DNA of 64,000 nucleotides from Mariniflexile maritimum (GCF_009746565.1 NZ_WRPN01000004.1:186001-250000), one strand, 5' to 3'; shown: positions 26,625 through 36,209, numbered from the stretch's first letter. Notes: generated by a model from the sequence alone, not told the origin. Made by a program: numbers and translations.

Positions 26625-27530
26625 ATGAAGGTTTTGATTACGGGAGCAACAGGATTAATAGGGCAGGAACTTGTAAAACGCTGTTTGCACAGCAATATTG
26701 CGGTTAATTATCTAACAACAAGCAAATCGAAAATAACCAACACAGCCAATTATCAAGGGTTTTATTGGAACCCAAAAAAACAGGAACTTGACACCGCTTG
26801 TTTTAATGAAGTTGATGCCATTATCCATTTAGCAGGTGCCAGCATATCAAATCGTTGGACGCCGGCTTATAAAAAGGAAATTTTAAACAGCCGAAAATCA
26901 ACAACACAGCTTTTGGTAAATGCATTAAAGGGCGAAACCCATAACATACAACAGATTATATCGGCCAGTGCTATTGGAGTTTACCCCGATTCGTTGGTAA
27001 ATTATTACGACGAAACTTTTAAACCCGCCAACACCTCATTTTTAAGCGAAGTAGTAAACGTTTGGGAGCACGAAGTGGACGCCTTTTCAAAATTAGGCAT
27101 AACAGTTTCCAAAATCAGGATTGGTTTGGTGCTTTCAACCAAAGGAGGGGCACTAGCAGAAATGGCAAAACCCATAAAATTTGGCTTAGGGGCAGCTTTT
27201 GGTAGTGGAAAACAATGGCAATCGTGGATACATATTAACGATTTATCAAATATCTTTTTACATGTATTGCAGCATAAATTACCCGGTGTTTACAACGGGG
27301 TAGCACCCAACCCCGTAACCAACCAAGAACTTACAAAAACCATCGCTGCGGTTTTAAAAAAACCATTGTTTTTGCCAAATATCCCCAAGTTTTTTATGAA
27401 ACTTATTTTAGGCGACATGCACACTATTTTATTTGAAAGTCAGCGCGTAAGCTCCAAAAAAATTGAAGATGCAGGTTTTTACTTTGAATACTACACATTG
27501 CAGCCTGCGCTTGAGGATTTGTTGGGGTGA
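26625..27530 (+). CDS. TIGR01777-family NAD(P)-binding protein
   Basis: A 301-residue extended short-chain dehydrogenase-like protein, the epimerase/SulA-related YfcH type. The Rossmann dinucleotide motif is MKVLITGATGLIGQ, with AIIHLAGASISNRWT, SASAIGVYPD at the place of the catalytic Ser, and the C-terminal WIHINDLSNIF plus PNPVTNQELTKTI region (DUF1731 tail). Substrate is unknown. The gene is followed, in the opposite direction, by the PLD-HA gene that separates it from grpE. Confidence 0.88.
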   Translation: MKVLITGATGLIGQELVKRCLHSNIAVNYLTTSKSKITNTANYQGFYWNPKKQELDTACFNEVDAIIHLAGASISNRWTPAYKKEILNSRKSTTQLLVNALKGETHNIQQIISASAIGVYPDSLVNYYDETFKPANTSFLSEVVNVWEHEVDAFSKLGITVSKIRIGLVLSTKGGALAEMAKPIKFGLGAAFGSGKQWQSWIHINDLSNIFLHVLQHKLPGVYNGVAPNPVTNQELTKTIAAVLKKPLFLPNIPKFFMKLILGDMHTILFESQRVSSKKIEDAGFYFEYYTLQPALEDLLG

Positions 27531-27592
27531 TGGGATTTTTGGTTGATTGAAGTAATGAAGCATGCATATGGCTCCATATTGTTCATGTTTTT

Positions 27593-29182
27593 TCATATTG
27601 GAAATCCTTCAATCCTTAATTCATTTAGTTCTGTTTCGGTGAATTTGTCAATAACTAAATCCATTTTCCTTTTATCATTTCGTTTATGATAGACCCAATT
27701 ATACAGTTTTCCCATTGTCGATTCACCAGTAATCCATTTACCTTCAGGATTTATAGTTTTATTGTATCTAAATTCTTTCCATTCTTCTGTACGGTCTTTT
27801 GCTCTGGGAATATTATCCCAACTTCTAATTTCGTTGAATTGAAGTTCCCAAGCTGCATTAATTTCTTGTTTTAATTCGTCAGAAATTTTTGCTTTACGTT
27901 TTAGCATTTGTCGGTTAAATGTTTTTTGATATTCAACTTTAATTGGATTTTTATCATTTAGTAATTGCTCAATAAATCTTTCTACAGTATGTTCTGGCTT
28001 TCTACTGGTTCTTGTAAAATCAAATCCCAATTCTTCAATTTTTAGTCTAAGGTCAATTTTTCGCTGCTTAGGCTTTTTCCCTTTTGTTGCTTGATTAACT
28101 CCTACAAGCCACGTCCCTAAACGATAACCATTAAATTTATATCTATGATTTACTTGAATTTTTTCTCTCTCACTTGAATCATTTAATGCGTCTGAAAGAA
28201 TACTTAACCATTCATCCTCAATATTTTGCTGTAATAACTCGTGAGCATCATCAAAAAAGAAGTCCTGGTCCAATAATTTTCCAATATGCTCATACTTTAA
28301 TATATATTCGGCATCAATCGAATCGTCAGCAAAAAATATCTTTTGTAGCTGATACCATCTATATAATGCTTTTATTGGATAATCTCTTGGTATTGTAACA
28401 TTCCCATTATTATTCTTTTTGAATTCTTTAAATAACTCGAACATTTCATCCCATGTATCAAGATATTTAGAAGTTATACTAAATTTAGATTTTTCACCTT
28501 TCTTCCCTTTGTTCTGCTGTTTAATTTTTTCTTTTAATTCTTCTATCTCTTGCTTAGTCCGTCCTTTTTTATCACTTCTTTTGTTTTTTGAATTTTCATT
28601 TTCAAAAGTTAGAAACTCTTCAACAACGATTCCTTTCTCAACAAAACTTACAAGTAATTCTGATGTTAATAATTCAACTTGATTAATTTTCTTGTTTAAG
28701 ATTTCATCAAAATATTCAAAGTATTGTCTTTGCAATTTTAAACCACTATTATCTGATTTTGAATAATCCAGTAGAACAGATGCTTCAATATTTCCATTTA
28801 TTGTCAGACCTGCTTTTGTAAGATTTGAAGAACCAATTATCATTCTTTTCTCAAATTCTCCGTCAAAAAAGAAAATCTTCGGATGAAATATATAGTTGCT
28901 ATCAGAACGATAAGTAAATGTTTTAATATCATTTGCTATTAAAAACTCCAATGCTTCTTTTGATGTCCCTCTATCTGCAATCCCAAGATACAGAGTGAGG
29001 CTTTTGTACCTAGCTTTTGCTTCTAATAATTCTTTAGAAATCAAATCAAGTCCAGCCTTTTTTGTATACGCAGAAAAACCAATAAAAGAATTATAATTAT
29101 CATCCAAAAAAGATTCTCTCAGATAATAATGCACTGTTTTAGATTTATTGTTTAAACCGTGTCCTATAAATTCAGTTTTCAT
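27593..29182 (-). CDS. PLD-type nuclease domain fused to helicase-associated (HA) repeats
   Basis: A 529-residue protein with the start taken at MKTEFIGHGL (29182). The N-terminal ~170 residues hold a single phospholipase-D nuclease motif: H100-x-K102-x4-D107 then GSSN at 117-120 (HPKIFFFD...GSSNLTKAGL). One HKD copy means it would dimerise to form the active site, as Nuc and BfiI do. A lysine/glutamate-rich coiled linker (~200-245) precedes three segments with the W...LGxW/WY...GF pattern of helicase-associated domains, which bind DNA. No helicase or methyltransferase partner is adjacent. It is AT-rich and interrupts conserved genes. A defence role is inference. Confidence 0.7.
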   Translation of the reverse strand: MKTEFIGHGLNNKSKTVHYYLRESFLDDNYNSFIGFSAYTKKAGLDLISKELLEAKARYKSLTLYLGIADRGTSKEALEFLIANDIKTFTYRSDSNYIFHPKIFFFDGEFEKRMIIGSSNLTKAGLTINGNIEASVLLDYSKSDNSGLKLQRQYFEYFDEILNKKINQVELLTSELLVSFVEKGIVVEEFLTFENENSKNKRSDKKGRTKQEIEELKEKIKQQNKGKKGEKSKFSITSKYLDTWDEMFELFKEFKKNNNGNVTIPRDYPIKALYRWYQLQKIFFADDSIDAEYILKYEHIGKLLDQDFFFDDAHELLQQNIEDEWLSILSDALNDSSEREKIQVNHRYKFNGYRLGTWLVGVNQATKGKKPKQRKIDLRLKIEELGFDFTRTSRKPEHTVERFIEQLLNDKNPIKVEYQKTFNRQMLKRKAKISDELKQEINAAWELQFNEIRSWDNIPRAKDRTEEWKEFRYNKTINPEGKWITGESTMGKLYNWVYHKRNDKRKMDLVIDKFTETELNELRIEGFPI

Positions 29183-29347
29183 GGTGGTTTTGAGGTATAT
29201 TTTATCCAAACAAAAATCTATAAAATCCTTATAATATCCATATCAAAAGTTAAACAAATTTCCATATTTTTTTCCGCAAAATCAATTGTTTTATAAATTC
29301 ACACCAATTTTTTTAATGACATTATGGCATTTTCACAATATTGGCAG

Positions 29348-29355
29348 TACTTTTG
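29348..29355 (+). promoter_or_regulatory. Putative -7 element (TACTTTTG) of grpE-dnaJ
   Basis: TACTTTTG fits TAnnTTTG, 42 bases before the grpE ATG. No CIRCE-type inverted repeat was recognised upstream. Confidence 0.5.
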
Positions 29356-29397
29356 CCAACCAATTTGTGTATTTGTATAAAAATTGGACATACAGCT

Positions 29398-29952
29398 ATG
29401 AGTAAAAAGGAAAAACCAAACGAAATAGAAAACGAATTTTTGGAGGCCATGCAAAATGAAGCTGCTGAAAATAATGAAGAGCAAATTGTTGAGGAACAAA
29501 CAGTTGAGGACAAACTTCAAGAAGCCTTGAAACAAGAAAAAGATAAATTTTTACGCCTATTTGCCGAATTTGAAAACTATAAACGTCGTACCGCCAAAGA
29601 GCGAATCGAACTGTTTTCAACCGCCAGTGAAGACGTGATGAAAAGTTTATTGCCCATTCTCGACGATTTTGAGCGTGCCCTAAGCCATATTGACAATGAT
29701 AAGGAAGCCGAAACCCTGCGCAAGGGCGTGTTGTTAATTTATAATAAATTGGTAAGTGCCCTAGAGCAAAAAGGCCTCAAGGTGATACTTGTTGAAAAGG
29801 GCGATACGTTTAATGCCGATAGCCACGAAGCTATTACACAAATACCGGCACCCACCGACGATTTAAAAGGAAAAATTATCGATGTAATTGAAAAAGGCTA
29901 CAAACTGGGAGATAAAATCATTCGTTTCCCAAAAGTGATTTTCGGGCAATAA
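29398..29952 (+). CDS. grpE: Nucleotide exchange factor GrpE
   Basis: Co-chaperone that releases ADP from DnaK. The ATG at 29398 gives 184 residues starting MSKKEKPNEIENEF; an upstream TTG frame exists but adds a cysteine-rich stretch unlike GrpE. An acidic N-terminus leads into the long coiled coil (KDKFLRLFAEFENYKRRTAK), then the helix bundle and a beta wing with the signature KGDTFNADSHEAITQIP and GYKLGDKIIRFPKVIF. dnaJ follows after 49 bases on the same strand; dnaK is not in the window. Confidence 0.95.
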   Translation: MSKKEKPNEIENEFLEAMQNEAAENNEEQIVEEQTVEDKLQEALKQEKDKFLRLFAEFENYKRRTAKERIELFSTASEDVMKSLLPILDDFERALSHIDNDKEAETLRKGVLLIYNKLVSALEQKGLKVILVEKGDTFNADSHEAITQIPAPTDDLKGKIIDVIEKGYKLGDKIIRFPKVIFGQ

Positions 29953-30001
29953 CACATATTAATTTAAAGGTTCTTTTTAACCAAACCAACCTTCCATACC
30001 T

Positions 30002-31114
30002 ATGGCTAAAAGAGATTATTACGACATATTGGGCATTAGCAAAGGCGCTACTTCTGCCGAAATAAAAAAGGCCTACAGAAAAAAGGCCATTGAATACCAC
30101 CCCGATAAAAACCCCAACAACAAAGAGGCCGAGGCTAAGTTTAAGGAAGCGGCCGAAGCATATGAGGTGCTAAGCAATGCCGATAAAAAAGCACGTTACG
30201 ACCAATTTGGGCATCAGGCTTTTGAAGGCGGTGGCGGTTTTGGCGGCGGCGGCATGAATATGGAAGATATATTCAGTCAATTTGGCGATATTTTTGGCGG
30301 TGGCTTTGGTGGCGGTTTCTCTGGTTTTGGCGGTGGCGGTCAGCGTCGGGTTAAGGGTAGCAACTTGCGCATTCGCGTAAAACTAACTTTAGAGGAAATT
30401 GCCAACGGCGTCGAGAAAAAAATAAAAGTAAAACGCAAAGTACAGGCACCGGGCACCAGCTATAAAACCTGTTCTACCTGCCACGGCTCTGGGCAAGTAA
30501 CGCGCATAACCAATACCATTTTGGGCAGGATGCAAACATCGGCACCTTGTAATGTGTGCGGCGGTGCAGGCCAAACTATTGATAAAAAACCTGCCGATGC
30601 CGATGCGCAAGGGTTGATAGTTTCTGATGAAACCGTATCTATAAAAATTCCACCAGGCGTTGTTGATGGCATGCAACTTAAAGTTTCGGGCAAAGGGAAT
30701 GAAGCGCCCGGAAACGGTATTGCAGGCGATATTATTGTGGTTATTGAAGAAGAACAGCACGATAAATTACAGCGCGAGGGCGATAATTTACATTACGATT
30801 TGTATATAAGTTACCCTGATGCGGTTTTAGGAACCTCAAAGGAAATTGATACCGTAACGGGCAAAGTGCGCATAAAGGTTGAAGCCGGCGTACAATCGGG
30901 TAAAATTTTGCGCTTGCGCGGAAAAGGAATACCCAGCATCAATGGTTATGGCAAAGGGGATTTGTTGGTGCATGTAAACGTTTGGACACCTAAAACCTTG
31001 AGCAAACAACAGCGCGATTTTTTTGAGACCATGCAAAACGACGAGCATTTTCAGCCTAAACCAGATAGCAGCGATAAGTCGTTTTTTGAAAAAGTAAAGG
31101 ATATGTTTTCATAA
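30002..31114 (+). CDS. dnaJ: Chaperone DnaJ with reduced zinc domain
   Basis: J-domain co-chaperone stimulating DnaK ATPase. Order: J domain with HPD (EYHPDKNP), a long glycine-phenylalanine region, a zinc region and the substrate-binding C-terminal domains. Canonical DnaJ has four CxxCxGxG motifs; here only two are present, CSTCHGSG and CNVCGGAG, separated by a [16 protein letters not shown] spacer, so the two inner motifs are absent. Flanking sequence is intact and the length (370) is normal, which argues against decay; related Flavobacteriaceae appear to share this. Such a protein would bind at most one zinc per chain. Same operon as grpE. Confidence 0.95.
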   Translation: MAKRDYYDILGISKGATSAEIKKAYRKKAIEYHPDKNPNNKEAEAKFKEAAEAYEVLSNADKKARYDQFGHQAFEGGGGFGGGGMNMEDIFSQFGDIFGGGFGGGFSGFGGGGQRRVKGSNLRIRVKLTLEEIANGVEKKIKVKRKVQAPGTSYKTCSTCHGSGQVTRITNTILGRMQTSAPCNVCGGAGQTIDKKPADADAQGLIVSDETVSIKIPPGVVDGMQLKVSGKGNEAPGNGIAGDIIVVIEEEQHDKLQREGDNLHYDLYISYPDAVLGTSKEIDTVTGKVRIKVEAGVQSGKILRLRGKGIPSINGYGKGDLLVHVNVWTPKTLSKQQRDFFETMQNDEHFQPKPDSSDKSFFEKVKDMFS

Positions 31115-31261
31115 TATAAAGACCTAAAAGGAATTTTAAGCAATCGATTATTTTTTTAAAAGTTCCTTCAAGCTTTTACTAATTTTTAGAAAAAAAAAGC
31201 ATATATTTGAATATCACTAATTTCTTTAGTGATAATTTTTCTTTTTCATAGCAATTTTTTT

Positions 31262-31300
31262 CCCATCCTTAATCTTTTTTAAGGGTGGGTTTTGTTTTTT
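31262..31300 (+). terminator. Terminator after dnaJ
   Basis: Stem CCCATCCTT with AAGGGTGGG (one G-T pair), loop of ten bases, followed by TTTTGTTTTTT. Confidence 0.8.
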
Positions 31301-31676
31301 ATAAAGCCCCTAAAGCCTTAAAGTGCCTTTTTAAAACACTATTTTTGTATCTAATTATATTTAAGTATGATAAGCGAATATTTGTGTTTTTTGAAATTGA
31401 AAATATTATCACGTAAAACCGCTAAGGCCTAAGCCGAAAAAAAACACCGTTGGTAATATTGAAAACATTCGTGAATTCGTGGCAACTTTTAAAATGTATT
31501 TTTTTGTATTTATTTTCCATCTTTGCGTTTAGTGCCTTTGCGCGCCAACCTCACACGAAAATCGAATTTCATACCAGCTTTTCAAAAGATAAAATCTTAA
31601 ATTATGCATAAAGCACCAAACATCTCGCTCAACATTTAATATATTTACAAACTACTAGTCAATTGAAAATAACTAA
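31301..31676. other. 376-base spacer with repeat-like words
   Basis: No ORF supported. It contains short words often seen dispersed in Bacteroidota genomes: ATTCGTGAATTCGTGGCAAC (31469-31488), related to 54191-54236, and a TCTTTGCGTTTAGTGCCTTTGCG segment. The promoter for the ABC exporter is probably in its right end. Confidence 0.45.
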
Positions 31677-32603
31677 ATGAGTAACTTATTGGAAGTTAAC
31701 CAAGTTTCTAAAAGTTTTGGAAACTTTAAAGCATTAAATAACGCGTCCATTACCGTTCCAAAAGGCAGTATTTTTGGATTATTAGGGCCAAATGGCGCAG
31801 GTAAAACAACCTTAATCCGTATAATAAACCAAATTACCATGCCCGATTCGGGTACGGTACGTTTAGATGGCGACTTGCTAAACCCAGCGCATATTAAGGA
31901 TATTGGCTACTTGCCCGAAGAGCGCGGTTTGTACAAAACCATGAAAGTGGGCGAACAGGCCCTTTATTTGGCGCAGTTAAAAGGCTTAACCAAGGCCGAA
32001 GCAAAGGAACGCTTAGCGTATTGGTTCGAGCGTTTGGAAATTGGCGATTGGTGGAACAAGAAAATTCAGGAACTATCCAAAGGGATGGCACAAAAAATAC
32101 AGTTTGTGGTTACCGTTTTGCACCAACCAAAACTGCTCATATTTGATGAGCCTTTCTCGGGCTTCGACCCCATAAACGCCAATTTAATCAAGGATGAAAT
32201 TTTACGCTTGCGCGAAAACGGTGCCACGGTTATTTTTTCTACCCACCGCATGGAATCGGTCGAGGAATTGTGCGACGATATTGCGCTAATCCATAAATCG
32301 AACAAAATTCTTGATGGCAAGTTGGTCGATATCAAGCGCCAATACAAAATAAACACCTTCGAGGTGGGCATAAAAACCTTCGATAATGAGGCGTTGCAAC
32401 GCGAACTTTCACAAAAATTTGAAGTTTCGGTCGCTAACTTTAAAACCTTGGAAGATGAATTGAAACTTAACATAAAACTATCAAATGGCAGCAAACCCAA
32501 CGATTTACTCAGCTTTCTAACAACCAAAGGCGAAGTGTCGCACTTTGTGGAATTGATACCAAGCGTCAACGATATTTTTATAGAGACCGTAAAAAATAAT
32601 TAA
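31677..32603 (+). CDS. ABC exporter ATP-binding subunit (NatA type)
   Basis: Drives an ABC-2 exporter formed with the next gene. The 308 residues have Walker A (GPNGAGKTT), a Q-loop region, the signature LSKGMAQK, Walker B (LLIFDEP) and the H-loop (STHR). The last ~80 residues form the DUF4162-type tail common on NatA-like subunits. The permease gene starts 104 bases downstream on the same strand. The substrate is not evident; NatAB of Bacillus exports sodium, but that cannot be transferred here by sequence alone. Confidence 0.9.
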   Translation: MSNLLEVNQVSKSFGNFKALNNASITVPKGSIFGLLGPNGAGKTTLIRIINQITMPDSGTVRLDGDLLNPAHIKDIGYLPEERGLYKTMKVGEQALYLAQLKGLTKAEAKERLAYWFERLEIGDWWNKKIQELSKGMAQKIQFVVTVLHQPKLLIFDEPFSGFDPINANLIKDEILRLRENGATVIFSTHRMESVEELCDDIALIHKSNKILDGKLVDIKRQYKINTFEVGIKTFDNEALQRELSQKFEVSVANFKTLEDELKLNIKLSNGSKPNDLLSFLTTKGEVSHFVELIPSVNDIFIETVKNN

Positions 32604-32707
32604 AAACAAAAAAGTGAGTGGTTATAAATTATATAGTTCAAACCTAAAAAAAATCACCAATTTTCCTAAAAATCTAACAATCTAAAAATCTAGCAATCTA
32701 ACAACCA

Positions 32708-34012
32708 ATGAACCATTTACCACTTATAATTAAACGAGAGTATTTAACCAAGGTAAGAAACAAATCGTTTATTGTAATGACCATTTTGAGCCCGATTATT
32801 ATGATTGCGCTCATCTCACTAGTGGCTTATCTATCGGCATTAAACAATGATAAAGTACGCACCATTGCCGTTTTGGACCAATCAGGGTTGGTAAAAGATG
32901 TTTTTAAAAATACCGAACATACCTCATACAACCTGCTGTCCAATATGTCCTTAACCGATGCAAAACGGTTGGTAAAAGAAACCAATGCTTCGGGTTTGCT
33001 GTATGTTGAAGAATTAAAAGATGTTGATGCCGTTTCAACCCATATCAAGTTTTATTCGGAAGAATCGCCCTCACTCTCATTGATATCCGATTTGGAAACC
33101 CAAGTGGAGCACAAGCTTACCGATATAAAACTTCAGCAAAATGGGGTGAATGTTGGTATGATAAACGCCTCGAAAGTACAGGTAACCATCTCGCAGGAAA
33201 GTTTTACGGGTGAAAAAAGCTCGAAAATGGACAGCATAATGAAACTCTTTTTTGGTGGTGCAGCAGGATATTTACTGTTTATGTTCATCATTATTTATGG
33301 TAATATGATCATGCGCAGCGTGATTGAGGAAAAAACCAGCCGTATCATCGAGGTCATCATTTCATCGGTAAAACCCATTCAGTTAATGTTGGGAAAAATT
33401 ATTGGAACCTCGCTTGCGGGCATCACCCAATTCATCATCTGGATATTTATTGGCGGTCTTTTAATAACCATTTTGTCGGTTGTTTTTGGTGTAGAAACAC
33501 AAACGCCCCAACAGGAATTGGTCAATCAAGCCATGGCAAACCCCGAATTGGGCATGCAAGTTCAAGATGTGGTAACGGCCTTTTACAACTTGCCGTTAAC
33601 AAATCTGGTCATCGCCTTTATTCTGTTTTTTGTTAGCGGTTACTTGCTTTATAGTTCGTTTTATGCTGCCATAGGTGCTGCAGTTGATAACGAAACCGAT
33701 ACCCAACAGTTTATGTTGCCCATTATCATGCCCCTTATGCTGGCGGTTTACATTGGTTTTTTCACGGTTATTGAAGATCCACACGGAACGGTATCGTTGG
33801 TTTTTTCATTTTTACCTTTAACATCGCCCGTGGTCATGCTTATGCGCATACCGTTTGGTGTGCCTTTGTGGCAGCAATTGTTGTCGTTGGCCATTTTAAT
33901 TGGTACTTTTATGTTCACGGTGTGGTTTGCAGCAAAAATTTACCGCGTGGGTATTTTAATGTACGGGAAAAAACCAAGCTACAAAGAATTGATGAAATGG
34001 ATAAAATATTAA
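32708..34012 (+). CDS. ABC-2 exporter permease (NatB type)
   Basis: A 434-residue inner-membrane permease. An N-terminal TM segment (SFIVMTILSPIIMIALISLVAYL) precedes a large extracytoplasmic domain (~45-175) and then five or more TM helices (LFFGGAAGYLLFMFIIIYGN onward). The EEKTSRIIEVIISSVKP segment is characteristic of ABC-2/NatB. It pairs with the ATPase gene upstream. mscS begins two bases after its stop, so all three are probably one operon. The 104-base gap before it has short direct repeats (AATCTAACAATCTAAAAATC). Confidence 0.88.
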   Translation: MNHLPLIIKREYLTKVRNKSFIVMTILSPIIMIALISLVAYLSALNNDKVRTIAVLDQSGLVKDVFKNTEHTSYNLLSNMSLTDAKRLVKETNASGLLYVEELKDVDAVSTHIKFYSEESPSLSLISDLETQVEHKLTDIKLQQNGVNVGMINASKVQVTISQESFTGEKSSKMDSIMKLFFGGAAGYLLFMFIIIYGNMIMRSVIEEKTSRIIEVIISSVKPIQLMLGKIIGTSLAGITQFIIWIFIGGLLITILSVVFGVETQTPQQELVNQAMANPELGMQVQDVVTAFYNLPLTNLVIAFILFFVSGYLLYSSFYAAIGAAVDNETDTQQFMLPIIMPLMLAVYIGFFTVIEDPHGTVSLVFSFLPLTSPVVMLMRIPFGVPLWQQLLSLAILIGTFMFTVWFAAKIYRVGILMYGKKPSYKELMKWIKY

Positions 34013-34013
34013 A

Positions 34014-34952
34014 ATGAACCAGGAATTAGAAAAGGTTGAAAAAGTAGTTGAGCGAAGTTCGTTGTGGAAAGACATTAGTGCTTTTCTAAACAATCATGTT
34101 GATATTACCGATAATATTAGCATTTCGGTTAAGGATGTCATTATCGTAATCACCGTTATTTTTATTACCACCTTAATCTTAAGGCTCGTTTTGCGTATTC
34201 TCACAAGAAAACTTCCCGAAGATGATAAAGGCAAGTTTAACGTGGTTTACGGATACTTTAGGTGGCTGGTCTATTTGCTTATTTTACTGTTCACGCTTAA
34301 TGCGCTTGGTGTCGATGTAACCTCTGTACTTGCAGCTTCTGCAGCTTTTATGATTGGTATTGGTTTGGCACTTCAAACCTTGTTCAAGGATATTATTTCG
34401 GGGGTTTTTATACTTATGGACCAAACCGTACATGTGGGCGATATTATTGAACTGGAAGGAAAAGTGGGTAGGGTTGTTGAAATAAAATTGCGCACCACCA
34501 GGGCCGTAACCATAGATAACAAGATGTTGGTAATTCCTAACCATTTATATTTAGAGAACAGTTTATATAACTGGACCCAAAATGGCGCAGATACCCGCGA
34601 AAGTGTAGAAGTAGGTGTGGCATACGGTAGTGATGTGCAATTGGTAAAAAAGTTACTGATACAAGCGGCGGCATCCATTCCAGATGTATTGCAAAAAGAC
34701 GATATTTCGGTGCGCTTTACCAATTTTGGCGAAAGCTCCCTCGATTTCAAGGTGGTTTTTACCTTGCTGGATAGTTTTAACGCCAATGCCATAAAAAGTG
34801 ATTTGAGGTTCGAAATAGATAGGCTGTTTAGGGAACACAACATCAACATTCCGTTTCCGCAGCGCGATATTCGCATCGTCCAAACGCAGGATGATCGTAT
34901 TAATCTAAGTTTTAAACCATCAGGATTTAATGCGGAATTGGGCAAAGACTGA
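34014..34952 (+). CDS. MscS-family mechanosensitive channel
   Basis: Releases solutes when membrane tension rises on osmotic downshock. The 312 residues have a soluble N-terminus, three TM helices (from about residue 40), and the pore-lining TM3 followed by the MscS beta domain. The central motif is ASAAFMIGIGLALQTLFKDI with VHVGDIIELEGKVGRV. The C-terminal alpha/beta region is complete. It starts two bases after the permease stop. The next gene is the response regulator. Which channel subtype it is cannot be told. Confidence 0.92.
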   Translation: MNQELEKVEKVVERSSLWKDISAFLNNHVDITDNISISVKDVIIVITVIFITTLILRLVLRILTRKLPEDDKGKFNVVYGYFRWLVYLLILLFTLNALGVDVTSVLAASAAFMIGIGLALQTLFKDIISGVFILMDQTVHVGDIIELEGKVGRVVEIKLRTTRAVTIDNKMLVIPNHLYLENSLYNWTQNGADTRESVEVGVAYGSDVQLVKKLLIQAAASIPDVLQKDDISVRFTNFGESSLDFKVVFTLLDSFNANAIKSDLRFEIDRLFREHNINIPFPQRDIRIVQTQDDRINLSFKPSGFNAELGKD

Positions 34953-35019
34953 GTTTCAATTAATTAATAAAAAGTGAACGAAGGGTTGTATCCTTTCATT
35001 TATTTCTAAAATATAAAAA

Positions 35020-36183
35020 ATGCCAAAAATACTTATAATAGAAGATGAGGCCGCCATTAGGCGCGTACTTGTTAAAATCCTTTCGGAAGAAAATGATACT
35101 TACCAAGTTGAAGAAGCAGAAGATGGCCTTATTGGTTTGGAAAAAATAAAGCAAGATGATTTCGATTTGGTGCTTTGCGATATAAAAATGCCTAAAATGG
35201 ATGGCGTTGAAGTGTTGGAAGCTACAAAAAAACTGAAACACGATATACCGGTTGTGATGATTTCGGGTCATGGCGATTTAGATACCGCCGTAAATACCAT
35301 GCGTTTGGGCGCTTTCGATTACATTTCCAAGCCACCCGATTTAAACCGACTGCTCAATACCGTTCGCAATGCGCTCGATAGGAAAGAACTGGTGGTTGAA
35401 AACAAACTGCTTAAGAAGAAAGTAAGCAAGAATTTTGAAATGATAGGCAACAGCAATGCCATAACACACATAAAAGATATTATTGAAAAAGTAGCGAAAA
35501 CCGATGCCCGTGTGCTCATTACCGGTGCCAATGGTACTGGAAAAGAGCTGGTTGCCCATTGGTTGCATGAAAAAAGCGAGCGCGCCAATAACCCGTTAAT
35601 TGAGGTTAATTGCGCCGCCATACCCAGTGAACTTATTGAAAGTGAATTGTTTGGGCATGTAAAAGGTGCGTTTACAAGTGCGGTAAAAGATAGGGCAGGT
35701 AAATTTGAAGCGGCCAACGAAGGCACTATCTTTTTAGATGAAATTGGCGATATGAGCCTATCGGCGCAGGCCAAGGTGCTCAGGGCGTTGCAGGAAAGCC
35801 GTATCCAGCGCGTAGGAAGCGATAAGGACATAAAAGTAAATGTGCGCGTGGTGGCCGCCACCAATAAGGATTTAAAAAAAGAGATTGCCGAAGGAAGGTT
35901 TCGCGAAGATTTGTACCACCGTTTGGCTGTGATTTTAATTCAAGTACCTTCCTTAAACGAAAGACGCGACGATATTCCATTGTTGGTAAATCATTTTGCC
36001 GAAAAAATAGCGATGGAACAGGGCAATGCCAAAAAAGTATTTACAGATAAAGCCATAAAATTGCTTCAAGAATACGATTGGACCGGCAATATTCGAGAAC
36101 TTAGGAACGTGGTGGAACGTTTGATTATTCTGGGTGGCCAAGAGGTTAGCGAGCAGGATGTGAAACTTTTTGCCAGTAAATAG
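35020..36183 (+). CDS. Sigma54-type response regulator without a visible Fis DNA-binding domain
   Basis: NtrC-like two-component regulator. Receiver: acidic pocket and phospho-acceptor D54 (VLCDIKMPKMDG). AAA+ domain: Walker A (GANGTGKE), GAFTSA, Walker B (GTIFLDEIGDM) and sensor regions. The usual GAFTGA loop, which contacts sigma54, is GAFTSA. The protein ends at residue 387 in VVERLIILGGQEVSEQDVKL and then FASK, directly after the AAA+ helical lid, so the C-terminal Fis helix-turn-helix seen in NtrC is absent. It therefore may act without sequence-specific DNA binding. No kinase gene is adjacent. Confidence 0.9.
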   Translation: MPKILIIEDEAAIRRVLVKILSEENDTYQVEEAEDGLIGLEKIKQDDFDLVLCDIKMPKMDGVEVLEATKKLKHDIPVVMISGHGDLDTAVNTMRLGAFDYISKPPDLNRLLNTVRNALDRKELVVENKLLKKKVSKNFEMIGNSNAITHIKDIIEKVAKTDARVLITGANGTGKELVAHWLHEKSERANNPLIEVNCAAIPSELIESELFGHVKGAFTSAVKDRAGKFEAANEGTIFLDEIGDMSLSAQAKVLRALQESRIQRVGSDKDIKVNVRVVAATNKDLKKEIAEGRFREDLYHRLAVILIQVPSLNERRDDIPLLVNHFAEKIAMEQGNAKKVFTDKAIKLLQEYDWTGNIRELRNVVERLIILGGQEVSEQDVKLFASK

Positions 36184-36209
36184 CGTTAGGAGGCAAAAAA
36201 CAAGATTGA

